Part shown: piece after piece, positions 1-12,870 of the stretch | How positions within the stretch are numbered: position 1 is the stretch's first letter | Layout: every line of letters starts with the position of its first letter | DNA from: Saururus chinensis | Lineage: Eukaryota; Streptophyta; Magnoliopsida; Piperales; Saururaceae | Direction of reading: 5' to 3' | NCBI GenBank assembly: GCA_035235625.1 | Contig: CP141140.1 | Coordinates: forward strand, 25,068,685 to 25,132,684 | Length of the DNA stretch: 64,000 nucleotides | Translations under genes and position numbers: made by a program | Notes under the pieces: model-generated | What the model was told of the DNA's origin: nothing | Database searches by the model: none | What the model saw: only the letters and a program-made list of their open reading frames with translations

Positions 1-249
1 TACGCTCTAATTTAATAAGAATGAAATCTGGTACGAGCCAGAACTCATTCTTTCCCAAGGGGTGATGCATGTGGGCGTAGGAATCGGGACCCCATTGGAT
101 TGAGCAATACCACTGCTGCACTAGTGCATTGAATCTGGACATAGACAACTTTACCCTTGGTCTACCATGGTTCATGTCCTATTAAATTGGTTTATGTGCT
201 AGACGAAAAGTCATATTACACACATGGTATTAATAATTTTTTAATTATA

Positions 250-334
250 TATTCTCTCCATCCTACACTAAAAGTTTTATTTAGTTATTTTAAAAAATTA
301 CATAAAGTTATTAATGTGGGACAGAAAGATTGAG
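250..334. mobile_element. Degenerate Stowaway-like MITE (in duplicated DNA)
   Basis: A short AT-rich stretch begins with a CTCTCCATCCTACAC-type terminus and ends near 330 with the approximate inverse (ATGTGGGACAGAAAG). This is the usual arrangement of Stowaway-type MITEs elsewhere in the window. The paralogous copy at about 40647-40727 is more decayed, so insertion predates the duplication. The ends are imprecise. Confidence 0.45.
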
Positions 335-1591
335 ATAATGCTTATTAATTTTTACTATTTAGTTATTAAATAAATGAGAAAATATTTATTTATAAAGTTG
401 CTTACGTATATATTGTCTGAAGATTTTTTTAAATACACATTGAAGAATTAACCCCCAAGCCGCTCCTCCAAATTTGAGGAGAGGTCCTACTCAAGATTCA
501 CATGTTTGAGGAATTAATTGTGCCTTTGAGCTTATTTTTAACTTCTTGAGGGATTTGTAGATGGAAAAATTTAGCCACAGCTTCAATGGTTCTTTGGCTA
601 TCAAATCACGGCGGATTATGATATGAAGACCAAGGGCTATAGTTTTGGTAGGACATCCTCTTTGTAAAGTGGCAGGTTGAAGTTGTGGAATTTGAGCATT
701 GACAAGATTTTTTTTCGAATATAACACTTGGAGAGCTTGTCGATAATTTATCATTAAGTCTATTTTATAACGCAAATGGTATCAGGTTATCAATTTAATG
801 ATCCTTTACAATTGATTTTAAGTTAAATTATCGAAAGTATATTATTCACAAAAAAATCTTACTAATGTCTAAATTCCTAAACTTTGACCGGCCAATCTCC
901 ATTAAGATCCCTCAGGTTAAGGCAAATTCCAAGAGATTTGTCTAGTATGACTAATTTTTATGACCGAGGTGTAGGCACTAATAATAGGAGATTGCCACAT
1001 CATTAAGGAAGCATGTCCATTAGTCATGCAATTGTGAACATGTCCAAGGTGTTGAGTCCGACCATCCCCGATATTCTCATCAGCACGGTGATCGCCACAG
1101 GCAACACCTACATCACTTTGTAGCAAAACAACACATACGAAGAGGAATTAATTACAAGTAAGAGCAAGTTGCAAGATTATAACAATTTTTATTAAAATAT
1201 GATGAAAAATGTGGGTTATGAATACTATTTCAATCTTTCGCATACTTGATAGAGAATTTAGAATTCTACTCTCTTTTATTATGGATGGAGTGCAAGTGTC
1301 ACCTTGGGTAGACAGCCCTTAAAGTGCCCTGCCCTATGTTAACTCCATTATCAAGCATGTGAAAATCAATTACAGGGATCCAAGCATGCCTGCATGAGGC
1401 ACATTAAAAACAGAGGGAGGCAGGGAGTCGGTGGGTGGTTGCTAAGTTAGAGCTTTCATTGTTGACCAGTGAACATTTACTTGCATGAGCTCCTCCAATG
1501 TGAATGTGATGGGTCACACAACACCTCATTTATCAATTATATTTACTTGTATTTGCTTAAATCCATCATAATTGTTTTTCAATTTAATCTG

Positions 1592-3857
1592 ATGTTTTTC
1601 TTCCGCATATCCTGCCTCTCTTTCTTCCTCCTCTCCAAGTCCCTCTCCCTTCCTCCCCTCCCCTCATGGGCCAATGAGATGAGGTTGCAGTCTCGCCTCC
1701 TTGCTGTTTCTGTGGCTAAAGAACACCAGCCTTGTCAGCTTTAGTGCGTTTGGGCTCCTCAGAACTTTGCCCCTCATGCCTTTGAAGAAGAAGAGCTGCG
1801 CTAGGGTGGAGAATGTGGAGTCAGTGGAAAAACTTTCCATACTATATTTGCCAGAGCTGGCTTTGGAGAGCATCCTGGATAGGCTCCCTCCGGCCGGATT
1901 GTGCAGCATGGCGGGTGTTTGCAGCTCACTGAGGGATAGGTGCAGAAGCAACCACCTGTGGGAGAGGCACATGAAAGAGAAATGGGGGAGAGTGATTGGC
2001 CAGGTTGCTTACAGAGAGTGGCAGTGGTTTGTGGCTTCAAGGAAGGATTGTGGTGGTCCTCATGGGGGCCGGTCTAAATGGGTGTGGCTTGGGACCCCGT
2101 CTTGTATGTGGCCCTTGTCTTGTATCCGATCCATGATTGGTGGTGGTGAGAAGAAGACGGGTTCTTCTTTGCCTGCTGACTCCACCATGTCCTGGTACTT
2201 GTCCCTTGAAACTGGCAAGCTTTGGTTCCCTGCTCAGGTTTATAACCGTGAGGTATGTGGCCATCTCCAGGAAATTGGTTATGTTTATTTTCTGATTAAT
2301 TGGTCGCGTCGACTTTCTAATGGATCTGGTGTTATGAATATACTAAGCTTTTTTCTTAAAAAGATCTATTTTTGGTACTATTGGATTTGAGTCCTTGAAA
2401 TAATGTTTCTTGTTTAATGGAATATGCATGAGTGGTGAACTGTTCAGGGTCTTAGGTTTTGAAAGAGTTGGCTTGTGTTTTAACTGCAGTGAAGCATTGT
2501 TTTGGCTTGTATATATTGGAAGAATTTCGTACCTGAGACTTAAGTATTGTTAAGTTTAAATTTGTGTAATAACTTTTTGTGCATACTCTTTTTGTAGCAT
2601 GGGCATGAGGGATTTATGCTTTCCTGCTATGATGCTGAGCTCAGCTATAATTCCTTCACGGATACCTTCCATGCAAGGTATCGCACAGTTTTTTAAATTT
2701 TGTTAAGCTTAAATTTGCTGAAACATTTGATGTAAAGTGGGAATGATCTATGTTGTTCAACTATCTTGTGGTGTTACTTTGGATAATCTATATTTTTGGT
2801 ATTGAAATGTCTAGATTCTGATTTCCTCTCTGTGTTTTTTTTTTCAATAGATATCCACCTCATGGAAGGCGGCCAATAGTAATAGAGGAAGGGATCCAGT
2901 GGGACAGACTAAGAGCGCCGCCTGTTGATACCCCTGCTCATGATCTTCACATCACAGATTGCTTGAATGATCTACGCCCAGGAGATCACATAGAGATTCA
3001 ATGGAGAAACAGCAGAGAATTTCCATACGGTGTGTACTTGGAATTTTCTCAACAGTCAGATAGATAGACTCTTGCTTTATTGTTAGTGGTTCCAAGTCTA
3101 ATTTCCATGCGTAATATGTGTTTTAGGTTGGTGGTATGGGGTTGTGGGTCACATGGAATCTTGTACTGTAAATCATCACCATTGTCGATGTTACGATAGC
3201 GGTAAGTTCATCAAGAGCTATTTGACTTGTGTTATGTTTTATGATTCTCAGTTTGGTGTTTTATGGACATTTTTGTAATTAGAGATACAGATTCAGTAAA
3301 TCGGTCAGCTTTCTATTATCAATATCCTAACATTTCTGAGAGGCCTTTTTGCATTTCCTAACTTCTAGTTTGATCAGAAAGAAAGTGCCTGTGCTTTTGC
3401 TGGATGTGGGTGATGATCTTCCATTTCTTTTTCACTTTGTTATTGAACTATAAAGCAATGCATCTTAATGTTTAGCAGTCAGAATTCAGTACAGTGACTA
3501 CGTACATGGTCTTGCCATTTATACTTGCATCCCGTTTTACTTGGGATGGTATAATTGAAGAACTCTAGACTTGATATCAAATAAGATTGCGAATTGCTTG
3601 ATTACACTGTTTAAATTATTGTGCTCATGCTATTTTCAGTATCTCAGACACTTTCGTGAATTTCAATAGATAAGGTGATAATTGAGTTCAATCAATATAC
3701 TCCTGGCTCAAGGTGGAGGCGAACGGTAGTTAATAGGAAGGATCATAGCGAGGAAGGAAATGATGCAGATGGTTTTTATGGTGGAATTAGAAAACTGTAT
3801 GGCAAAGATGAGATTGCTATGTGGAAGAGGCTCTGGCCAAAGGAAGTATTGGAGTGA
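1592..3857 (+). pseudogene. F-box protein gene copy 1, frameshifted and promoter-less
   Basis: Duplicate of the intact gene at 43826-46069. All five exon positions are preserved with GT-AG sites: about 1592-2252, 2598-2677, 2851-3029, 3127-3201 and 3670-3857. Relative to copy 2, exon 1 has lost 20 bp near 1690-1700. Translation from the original ATG (1592) therefore shifts frame and stops at 1744. About 1.8 kb just upstream of the ATG, which in copy 2 would hold the promoter and 5' leader, is missing. From exon 1 after the lesion to the stop, the reading frame is otherwise open. The first in-frame ATG after the lesion is 1776, which would give about 332 residues that keep the F-box but lose the hydrophobic N-terminus. 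Substitutions include Asp to Tyr in the F-box start (LSILYLPEL), Val to Glu in exon 2 and altered residues before FPY in exon 3. A pseudogene is the simplest reading; an N-terminally shortened expressed form is possible. Confidence 0.85.
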
Positions 3858-5296
3858 TAAGACTTCATCCCAGTGCCATTAATATCCTTTGCTAGCTCCT
3901 GTGCTGGATCGTCGTTATTAGGTGGATCTTCGTTATTAGGTGGGAAGCATCTGATTGATGCCTCATCTCTCTAAAGCTTTGCCCATCAAATTATGCATAG
4001 AACATAAAATTAATTTATACGGTGAGCATTGCTCTGAATAAGAAGTAAATTTTATTTTTATTTTACTAATTAATTAGATTTACTCTACCATTTACTATAA
4101 AAGGAAAGACATAGTTATTTTCCTAATTAGGAAAGGGCTGAGATTTGAAGTTAGGAGCCTAATCCTCATTTGCCAAAAATGAAATAGAGATTAAGGTATG
4201 AATTTATTTAATATTTCCTTAATCCTTTAGGGTTTTTTAAAATCTTTTCAAAGTCACTTCTTCTTCTATGGTTTAATCTCAATTTCAAAACAAAAAGTTA
4301 TTGATTTGAACTCTTATTTTAAACTCTACTATTGGGAAATTCGTTTTTGAGTTTCTTGAACCCTAAATCTAAGGTTTTTTAAGAGATTTAGATGTTCTAA
4401 ATTGGATTTATGAAGGTATTGATAGAAATTATGTTTTGGGTAGGTTTTGAAGGTGGTAAATGAGCTATTTTGAATCAAGAAGTTACTGGAAGGTAAGAGT
4501 TGTGGGTCTTAAATCTTGCTATGATTTTGGATCTAAGCTTTGATGTATTTTGAAATGGATTTCATGAATGTGAGCTCTAATGGTGATTTGATAAAAGCTT
4601 AATATTTGGTACGATTTTCTTAGGATTTTGCTTAGTAATAACTAGAGTTGATTTTCTGAAAGTTTTGATTTGATTATCTTGGAGTTTGAGGATGAGATTT
4701 AATGAATTATGATAAGTTGATGAAGGTTCAGTTTGATTTTTGAAATAGAGATGACGAACCAGAAACTGCCGTTATAGCAATCGAACGGCCATGCAAGTCA
4801 ATTAATAGGTCAACCGATCGAACGCTCTACAGGCTTATGGAACGACAACACAACAAATTTTGAGATTTTTACTATTTTATTTATTTTTTCAGTTTTTACT
4901 CTTAAATATCATTCTTTATATTCATGTTGAGTAATTTAAACTAGAATGAGCTTCTAAATTGGTATATTATTGGTGTTGAAAATTATGAAGAATTTTTAAG
5001 TATTTTTATGAAATTGTATGTTGTTTGTTAAAAATGTTAGTATTGCTTATCTTAAATTCATGATAGAATGATTTCTTATATTTTAAGCATGTTTCTAGTA
5101 AGATTATTACATGAGAATGGATTGATATGTCTTCTTATAATGTGATTAAATTATAGGTGAATGATGATGTCATGTCTAGCTTTAAGTGTAGTATGAATAT
5201 GCTTATATAAGTTGAGCATGAGGTTGTACTTGATTTGAATAATAGTTTTGAAGATTGGCTGGACCAACGAAAGCACGGTGGGATGGGGGTGGCGCA

Positions 5297-6110
5297 CTAA
5301 TCAAAAATTAGCCTTTATGATTAAACTACAAGAAATATGCATAAACCTCTAATCAATTAGCAATAAATCATATCTCAATCATAGATCAAGCAAAGAGGAA
5401 ATACAAAGAGGACAATAGCTTACTGACCTCGGCTGTCCAGCCCTTGCATGCCATTTGAATCCTTCTATTTACACAATTAATCTCAACAAAAACAAGAGGG
5501 ATAGATGAAATACCTTGTAGATGTGTTGATCCTTCAAAACCCTCTCTCTTGGAAGTAAAACTCAGCAAGATGGTGACCCAAAGCCCTCTTCTTCAAGCAC
5601 CAACCAGCAAGGGAGCATATCCCTCTGTTACACCATGTCCAATGGGAAGGAGATGAGGAGATGGGAGGCGGCCAGCAAAGTTTTCACAAGAAAATCTAGA
5701 GAAAGGGGGCCGAACCACAAGGGAGAGGGGGAGCCGAATTGGGAGAGGGAGAGGAGAGGAGTGGGGCAGCCTGGTCTATGGCTCTTCTCCCTCTTCTTTC
5801 CCTTTAAATACTCTTTCTCCTAATTAAGCTGGGCCTAAGTTGGGCTTTTGGGCTTTCCTCAAGTGGGCCATTTCTATTGAGTTTACAGGTTTATATCAAG
5901 AAGGTCAGACACAACATGAGTGGGCTCTGTCTCTCAAAGCCCGCAGAGGCCTGGACCCCCTGCAAACGGCTTAGCCCACGATAGGATCAACCCTTCGCTA
6001 ACCATGGGTCTCACCCTCAACACATAATTTGCGCGTCTGGGCCCTACAACGTGTTAATGCACAACCTAGTTGAATGACTAGTATGCGTATGTGATGTCAA
6101 CGGGTCCCAA
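5297..6110 (-). promoter_or_regulatory. Probable nested LTR/promoter-like unit, boundaries unresolved
   Basis: Read on the minus strand this segment has the look of an LTR promoter and leader. AAAGCCCA/GGGCCCA-rich upstream sequence is followed by GAGTATTTAAAGGG (TATA-like, near 5800-5815), then a pyrimidine-rich leader. Its base composition breaks with the flanking AT-rich family A LTR. The open frames in it are short and unconvincing. I found no clear target duplication, so it could also be part of the surrounding repeat. Confidence 0.35.
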
Positions 6111-6424
6111 TCAAATTAGTGTAATGATGGCACATGTGGGTCGGCACAACTGCCCCCACCACCCTTGGACCCCGTGGCCCGTACCGGTTCACCTGGACCG
6201 CGCCTGTACCATGGTTCAACAAGTATGGTGTGTATTTCTCTCCATGATGGAGACATTCGGTGTTATTTAATTATGTGTGTATGAGATAACATTAAGCTCA
6301 GTTTATACAGGTTGTGTAGGGATCATTGAGATTATATGACATATGTAGATATGATTTATTATGTATGATTTGGTATAGTGTGATTGAGAAACTTGTCGTG
6401 TAGGGTGAATGAGCTATAGAATGA

Positions 6425-6660
6425 ATGAGAATTGTAAATGCATGATTTGAAATGTGCGTTAGAGACACTACTCATGCAGGTTTATGTGATATTAATGCAT
6501 GATCTAAAATGTGTATTAAAGACATTACTCATGCAAGTTTATGTGATATTGATACATGATCTGAAAAGTGTGTTAGAGACATTACTCATGCAGGTTATAT
6601 GTGATATTATGCATAATGTGATTGCGTGAGAAATACTATTTATGCAAGACAGATGATAAG
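6425..6660. repeat. About 59-bp tandem repeats inside family A LTR
   Basis: Three to four degenerate copies of a unit containing TGCATGATCTGAAATGTG, GAGACATTACTCATGCA and GTTTATGTGATAT. The same unit is repeated about six times in the second family A fragment at 26830-27290. Confidence 0.8.
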
Positions 6661-7131
6661 TCATAATGTGATTATTTATGCCTTGATTATGATGTATGTG
6701 ATACTTGTATGCAAGATCATTACTTATGAGGTAGTAGGGGTATAGTAAGGGGAAATAATCAGAAATTGGGATATTATATAAATTATGGATTTGAATTACC
6801 ATGTTGTTATGTCATAGTTATTTTTTTATGAATATTATTATTTTCAAACCTTACTGAGTTTCATACTCACCCCTTTTTCTGTGTTTTATTTTGAGGCTGC
6901 ATGGTGCGACATATAGACGATCAGAATCCCTTATATGAGGAACAATCAGAATATACATGGGAGTATGTGTAGATACTGTTGGATCTTATCATGCTTTTTG
7001 ATTTACTCTTTGATGATACTAGAGCACCTTGTATGGATTATTATGTATCAAACTCGTATATTTCTTATGATTGTAGGTTTGTTTTAGACTTTTTGATTTG
7101 AGCCACGTATCGGTTCAGGATATTATGTATG

Positions 7132-10100
7132 TGTAACGCCCGAGATTTTTCACACATTTTCCTTAAAATTCACGGAAAATTTTTTCAATATAACATCTGT
7201 AAATCGGAGGAAAAATGACGAAACCAAAACCTGATAAAACAGTTTATAATTTAAAACATTAAACATCCACATACGGTCAATCATCGTACGGCCAAAGCAA
7301 ATATCCTCAGGCGCTACTCGAAAACAACCGTACGAATAAATTTGCTATGATCATAGACTTTTAAATACAAATCACTCTCCCAGGCATCCCTGAGTACAAG
7401 TCCCATAACAGTCCACTAACTGATCCAAATGAAAGTCCAGATAAACATCATGATGTCTCATCTCACCCAATACAGGAGATCGTGGCACAAATAAACTCAC
7501 AGAGAGTCAAGCTGATACCTGAGTCAACGGGAATCAATCCACCGCTGAAACGAGCGTCCATCACCAGGAGCTCCCCGCACAACCTGCAAAACCTCCCGTA
7601 CAACGGGGCTAAAAATAGCAGGGTGAGTATTTTCATACTCAGTAGGAAAATACCCAGTAGGGGAAATCCCAACGGTGAACTCACAAGTTCATAAATCCAT
7701 GCGTCATGCAACTCAAACATGAAGCAGTCAACATAATAATCATAACATGCTCAAACGCATACGATCATACCAAAGGCACCATCGTGCCACAGACATATCA
7801 AAGCATCATCGTGCCAGAATCATACCGAAGGCACCATCGTGCCAGAATCATACCAAAGGCACCATCGTGCCAAAATCATACTATCCAAACAACTTACACA
7901 AACACCCTTATCCAGGGTCATACAATTTACTCGTACCACCGTATGCATACTCATACAACATACGCATACTTGTACGATCTTACTCGTACAATCGTATGCT
8001 CGCTCATACAGCTTACTCATACATGTATGACCTTACTCGTACAATTAGACTCGTACGACCTTACTCGTACAGTCTGCACAAAATCATACTTACTGTCTTA
8101 CTCAGAACCATATTCTCACAATCGTACTCATACTCTTACAGTCGTGCTCATACTCATACGCTTACAGTCTTACTCATACTCATACCCTTACAGTCTTACT
8201 CATACTCATACGCTTACAGTCCTGCTCATACTCATACACTTACAGTCCTGCTCATACTCATACAGTCGTACTCACACTCATACAGTCGTACTCACAATCG
8301 TACACATATCAACGACCACTGAAGCTCATTACAACTAATAAGCTCCAGCGTCGAAATGGAAAAGAATGTCACTGGGGCAACACCTTAACCTCCGGGGAGT
8401 GACTAGACGCCATGGACTTTTCCGAAGGTAAGGCACACCAATGCTCATGGGGCCTTTGGATCAAACAGGTAAGAGTAGATCCATGATACTACTTACCTGA
8501 GCGCGCAAACATAAACACCCACACATAAGGGGTCATACAGTTGCCCACCATAATGGGTCTTATAGTGCCATAGAATCGCCCACCATAATGGGTCTTATAG
8601 TGCCAGAGAATTGCCCACCATAATGGGTCTTATAGTGCCAGAGATTTGCCCACCATAATGGGTCTTATAGTGCCATTGCCACTCTTGGCAGAAAACATAC
8701 AGTGCCACTTGGGCAGAAACGTACAATGCCACTCTTGGGCGGAAACATACAACGCTCTCAACAGAGCATCAAACGTCTGGGCTTACACAGCACACAGACC
8801 AAATCAGAAACATATGTTGCTCTCAGCAGAGCATCAGACGTCTGGGCTTCATACAGCACGCAGACAAACTCAGAAACGTACATCGCTCTCAACAGAGCAT
8901 CAAACGTCTGGGCTTACACAGCACACAGACCAAATCAAAACGACGTCGCTCTCAGCAGAGCATCAGACGTCCGGTGCTCTACATAGCACACAGACAACAT
9001 CCCGCAGGATAAACACCATGGCAAGACATGATAAATGCTCGGCCAACTCATCAGCGGCCAGCTCAAACACGGAACTTAATCCGTCGAACCCTCAGGTCTC
9101 AAACTCACAACGCTATCATTAGCTGTGCTTATAATTCAAGTTTGAATTAAATATATTATGCGGTACAATTATGCCACACAACTCACAGTCCTCGACTGGT
9201 CAAACCGAAGCTGAGCCCGATCCGAAACCCAAGTTCGTTAGGGCAGTAGACTTCACTTACCCGTCCACATCATGGACAAAACTCATCGTACAACAAACCC
9301 TTACAGTCTTACACTTCGCCATCCATCTTATGGCCAAAACCTCTTACACTGACATCTTCAAATAACGCTCCTCAGAGCCAACCCAGTTCTCGCCCTCTTA
9401 CTTATATCTCACTTATTATACTTACTTTTCACTTCATAATCTGTACGTTATGCTTGTACAATTATGAACCCTCTTACTGTCTGACAAATGCCCAACACAC
9501 AATCCACCCCAAACTGATCCATTCTAATCCTTGCCCGTCATACTCATATCCTCTGTCATACGCTTACACAATCGCATCCAAATTCGTACAGAGCTTCTGT
9601 CACCTCTTACTGTCCATCGCCCATACATCTGCCCACATACTCTTACACACATCCAAAGCATAGGCAAAATGCCATCATACATACGTATGTCCCACACATA
9701 CGTATAACATACACATACGATCATACATACATAACTTACAAACATGCATGCTAGCCATCACTAGCACATGCATACACACGTCAAACATGCACGCTAGCCA
9801 TCACTAGCACATGCATACATTCCCACATACATCAAACATGCACGCTAGCCATCACTAGCACATGCATACATCAAACGTACACGCTAGTCATCTCTAGCAC
9901 GTGCACACACACACATTCATACATACTTCAAACATGCACGCTAGCCATCACTAGCACGTGCATAACCCATACATAGCATACTGACATATTTGCTAGCCAT
10001 CGCCAGCGCATACATAATCCACATCCATAAAACATGCATACATCTCATGCATATCAATCATACCATACAATCATGCTTACACGCACCTCATGCAATCGGA

Positions 10101-11874
10101 TCGTTACTTAACATCCAAGCATGGAATCATACAATCCTAGCATGCTGCTACTCATTCAAAGCATGCTTCATGAATTTACGAGTTCAAAACTCCCCTACCT
10201 CGTAATCATGGCGTTCGATGGCGAGCACACGACGGTGGTGGCGTCGGCGGCGGAGTTGGCGGTCAAACCGTTGCCTGGCTGAGAGAGCTGCTGTCCCGAG
10301 GATTTTAGGATGCGCCGGAACTATCACGGCCAAACAGAGTGTCAGAACTCAATGCGGTAAAACCCGCGATCCACGGCAGCACACTAGGGCGGCCGGGAGA
10401 AATATCGTGCCAACATAAGTGGCGGTGCGATCAGATGTCAAGGGTGTACACTCTGAAGATCAGCCGGTGGCTAAGACGTGCACAGCCGGCCACAAGACGT
10501 CGAAATCGGCCGTGGACAGCACCCAACGGCGACGATTTCAGTCAACAAAGGCCCACATACGGGCGGAGAGCGTGGGGCAACGCTCGAGAACAAAGGAGAG
10601 GTGGAGGACGGCTCTAATGGCCAACTCCACTCGGTGGCAAAGCCAACCGATGGTTAGGCGGCACGAATGCGGCGCCTAAACCCAGAAGTACACGCGTGGC
10701 TACATGCGCACGCGGCCCAAAGGGCGGGGGAGATGGCTGAAATGAGGCGACTCAAGGCCCACAAAAGCCAACAGGGCTAAGGCCCTTAGCTGTGGCCAAT
10801 CAAAGCGGCGACATCGCCGATCGCCACCCACAACCAATACCCATGGTGCGGGCGGCTATGCATCTCGCACGGTATAAGGCCATGACAAGCGGCCCATTCC
10901 GGGCGGAGTATATAATCGGGCCAAGTGGGGCTGACCCTCACTGTCGCCGAGCCGGGGCAGAGCCCATAATGGCCAAATAGCATACGGCTCGCCGATGACC
11001 ACGGCCCAAGACGCACCCAAAGCGTCTAATTGGGCGGAGCATGGCAATAGGGGCGAGGCGGGGTCGGAAACGGCAACCCCCTACCGACACTGGGTCGAGG
11101 TAGGCTGGACAAAGTCCATCCGATGGCCGGACGACGACCGGAAACACACCGGCGTCCAAAACATCCCACGGACAGTGAGATGTGAATAGTAACAAAAACC
11201 CGACCAAAAGATCGGTAGCTCACCACGGAGCGAAGAAAGCATGGCGGCGGCTCCAGCCAGTGTCTATGGGTTCCTAGCGGCCAACTAAACATAAGTCTAG
11301 TTGAGAGCGGCCGCAAACGATGTCAAAATCGTACACCCATAGTGCAAAAACGGGATTGAAGGAGAGAAAAACCCGAAAAAAAGTTCGGTACCTCGTGGAG
11401 GAGCGAAGAGGCCGTGGCGGCGGTCATGGCCGGTACCTACGGACTCGTGGCGGTGAGGCAAAGCGGATCCTGACAAGAATCAACGGAATCCGACGACGGA
11501 GGAGGGAGAACGGAGCGACCGGATATGCCCTCGGGTTTTCTCTTCTCCTCTCAGAACGCCATTTTTTTCTTCTGTAAACTTACTGAAGATGGCTTTATAA
11601 GCCGTGATTTTACTATTCACCTTTTTTATTTTTACATCTATGTCCCCAATGCGCGTTAACTCACTGGTTACGCGCTATAGCTCCAAACTTCGCGCCGTAA
11701 GCGCGCAGCAAGGCCTGTGGCCCGCGACTAAGCCCCACACCCGACTCTACGGGTATAAATATGGGGAAAAGACACAAATACCTATACGCTGAAACGTCAC
11801 ATTTTCCTGCCGAAAATGACCAGAAAAATGGCAGAAAAATCCCAGAAAATCGTAGAAAAATCAGGGACCTTACA
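7132..11874 (-). mobile_element. Solo LTR (4743 bp) of the Ty3/gypsy family found complete at 50311-61749
   Basis: It begins TGTAACGCCC and ends GACCTTACA on the + strand, exactly like the two LTRs of the complete element. It is flanked by a perfect 5-bp direct repeat GTATG (7127-7131 and 11875-11879). The related family A copy carries the uninterrupted site at 27823-27827. The element's sense strand is minus, by comparison with the complete copy. It shares all the internal tandem arrays of that family: a 26-bp CTTACAGT unit at about 8130-8250, a 35-bp CCCACCATAATGGGTC unit at 8536-8680, a unit of about 65 bp at 8745-9000, and a CGCTAGCCATCACTAGC unit at 9745-9965. Differences from the complete copy, such as near 11555-11600, show it is older. 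The many small ORFs in it are low-complexity by-products and not genes. Confidence 0.95.
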
Positions 11875-12097
11875 GTATGTGGGTCAAGTGAGGATTTATT
11901 ACAGAGTTATTATCATCTTTTATTTTCCTTACTTCTCTTACTCAAAGGATTAAAGATGTGCGACTATGTTTTTTAATCGCCCATTAAAGGGGTTAAGACT
12001 TTAACAATGCATTAAACCATCAATCATGTTGCTCCCGCGCGCTTGACCGGCCCTTCAACTAGGTCGGCTCAAGTCGGGTGGGTGACGGGGCATGACA

Positions 12098-12500
12098 GAA
12101 TTAGTGGCCAATGATAATTTTGGCTTATTCATAATTTAAATATGATTTTGTTGTATATATATAGACAATTCCTGTGGCGGCCAAGGCCACAACCTTTCTT
12201 GACCTCAGAAAAAATGGAAGAAACTACGAAGAATTTGAAAAAGTATAGTAAGATATGTGAGGCCGGGGACCAAGATATGTATATAAGTGAGTAGGATCAT
12301 GAGAAGATGACGGTAACTTATTTATTGTGAATGTTCTATAATAAAGACAAGAGTGGAGGAGTAGTTAATTATGCAACAGTGATTGTATAATCAATTGTTT
12401 CCCTTTTATATGAATCTTATTATTAGGTTAGAATTATAACATTATGCTTTCTCCTTGATCCTAAGTTTTTTGATTTAAAGCTTATAAGAGCTCTTGGATA
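12098..12500. other. AT-rich intergenic sequence, nothing recognised
   Basis: No ORF, repeat unit or element terminus that I can identify. The first nine bases (GAATTAGTG) resemble the sequence that follows the duplication in the other arm (CAATTAGTA at about 46235), but the similarity does not continue. Confidence 0.5.
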
Positions 12501-12523
12501 TCTTCATGTAATATCAAAGCAAA

Positions 12524-12870
<347 letters not shown>

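Larger units (their letters stand above)
1..4037. repeat. Segmental duplication, left arm (paralogous to 40417-46236)
   Basis: Window base 1 aligns with 40417. The two arms stay collinear through non-coding sequence to about 1588 (41995 in the other arm). They then jump, with about 1.83 kb present only in the right arm, and resume at 1591 (43825) through the F-box gene to about 4037 (46236). Identity is high by eye, with scattered substitutions and small indels in introns, including about 50 bp around 3440-3500 that the right arm lacks. The left arm continues off the window edge, so the true duplication is longer than seen here. Confidence 0.93.
4041..12097 (+). mobile_element. Old Ty3/gypsy-type LTR (family A), interrupted by later insertions
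   Basis: The left edge coincides with the end of homology to the other duplication arm. The right edge ends GGGGCATGACA. A second partial copy lies at 26811-28052 and ends GGGCGTAACA. Shared landmarks, in the same order, are about 59-bp tandem repeats, an ACTGAGT...ACTCACCCC motif, a GGGGCTGCATGGTG-like motif and a GCGCTTGACC...CTCGGGTCGAG-like tail. The motif order suggests sense is +. No primer-binding site follows the right end, so this is a solo LTR or fragment. GAATA (4036-4040) and GAATT (12098-12102) could be a mutated 5-bp target duplication, but the expected TG at the left end is absent. A solo LTR of another family (7132-11874) and probably a further insert (about 5297-6110) are nested in it. 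Confidence 0.6.

Noticed and set aside
1664..2264. Minus-strand ORFs of 75-135 codons over the F-box exons (also 43819-44518)
   Set aside because: Antisense shadows of the F-box coding sequence, conserved only because the sense strand is.
1701..2390. Taking the long open frame beginning at 1701 as the F-box copy 1 start
   Set aside because: The codon at 1701 is TTG. The first true ATG in that frame is 1776, and the frame runs past the exon 1 donor into the intron.
5635..5823. Short Arg/Glu-rich ORF in the promoter-like insert
   Set aside because: It is antisense to the apparent leader (minus-strand TATA and pyrimidine-rich tract) and has no recognisable domain.
8536..8680. CRISPR-like regular repeats (35-bp units, also at 51768-51975 and 58320-58530)
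   Set aside because: There are no unique spacers, the units are contiguous, and they lie inside plant LTRs: ordinary minisatellites.
10218..11577. Several GC-rich ORFs (Arg/Trp-rich) in the solo LTR and their equivalents in the other LTRs
   Set aside because: All three LTR copies have them in shifting frames and lengths. The GC-rich third of the LTR is non-coding.
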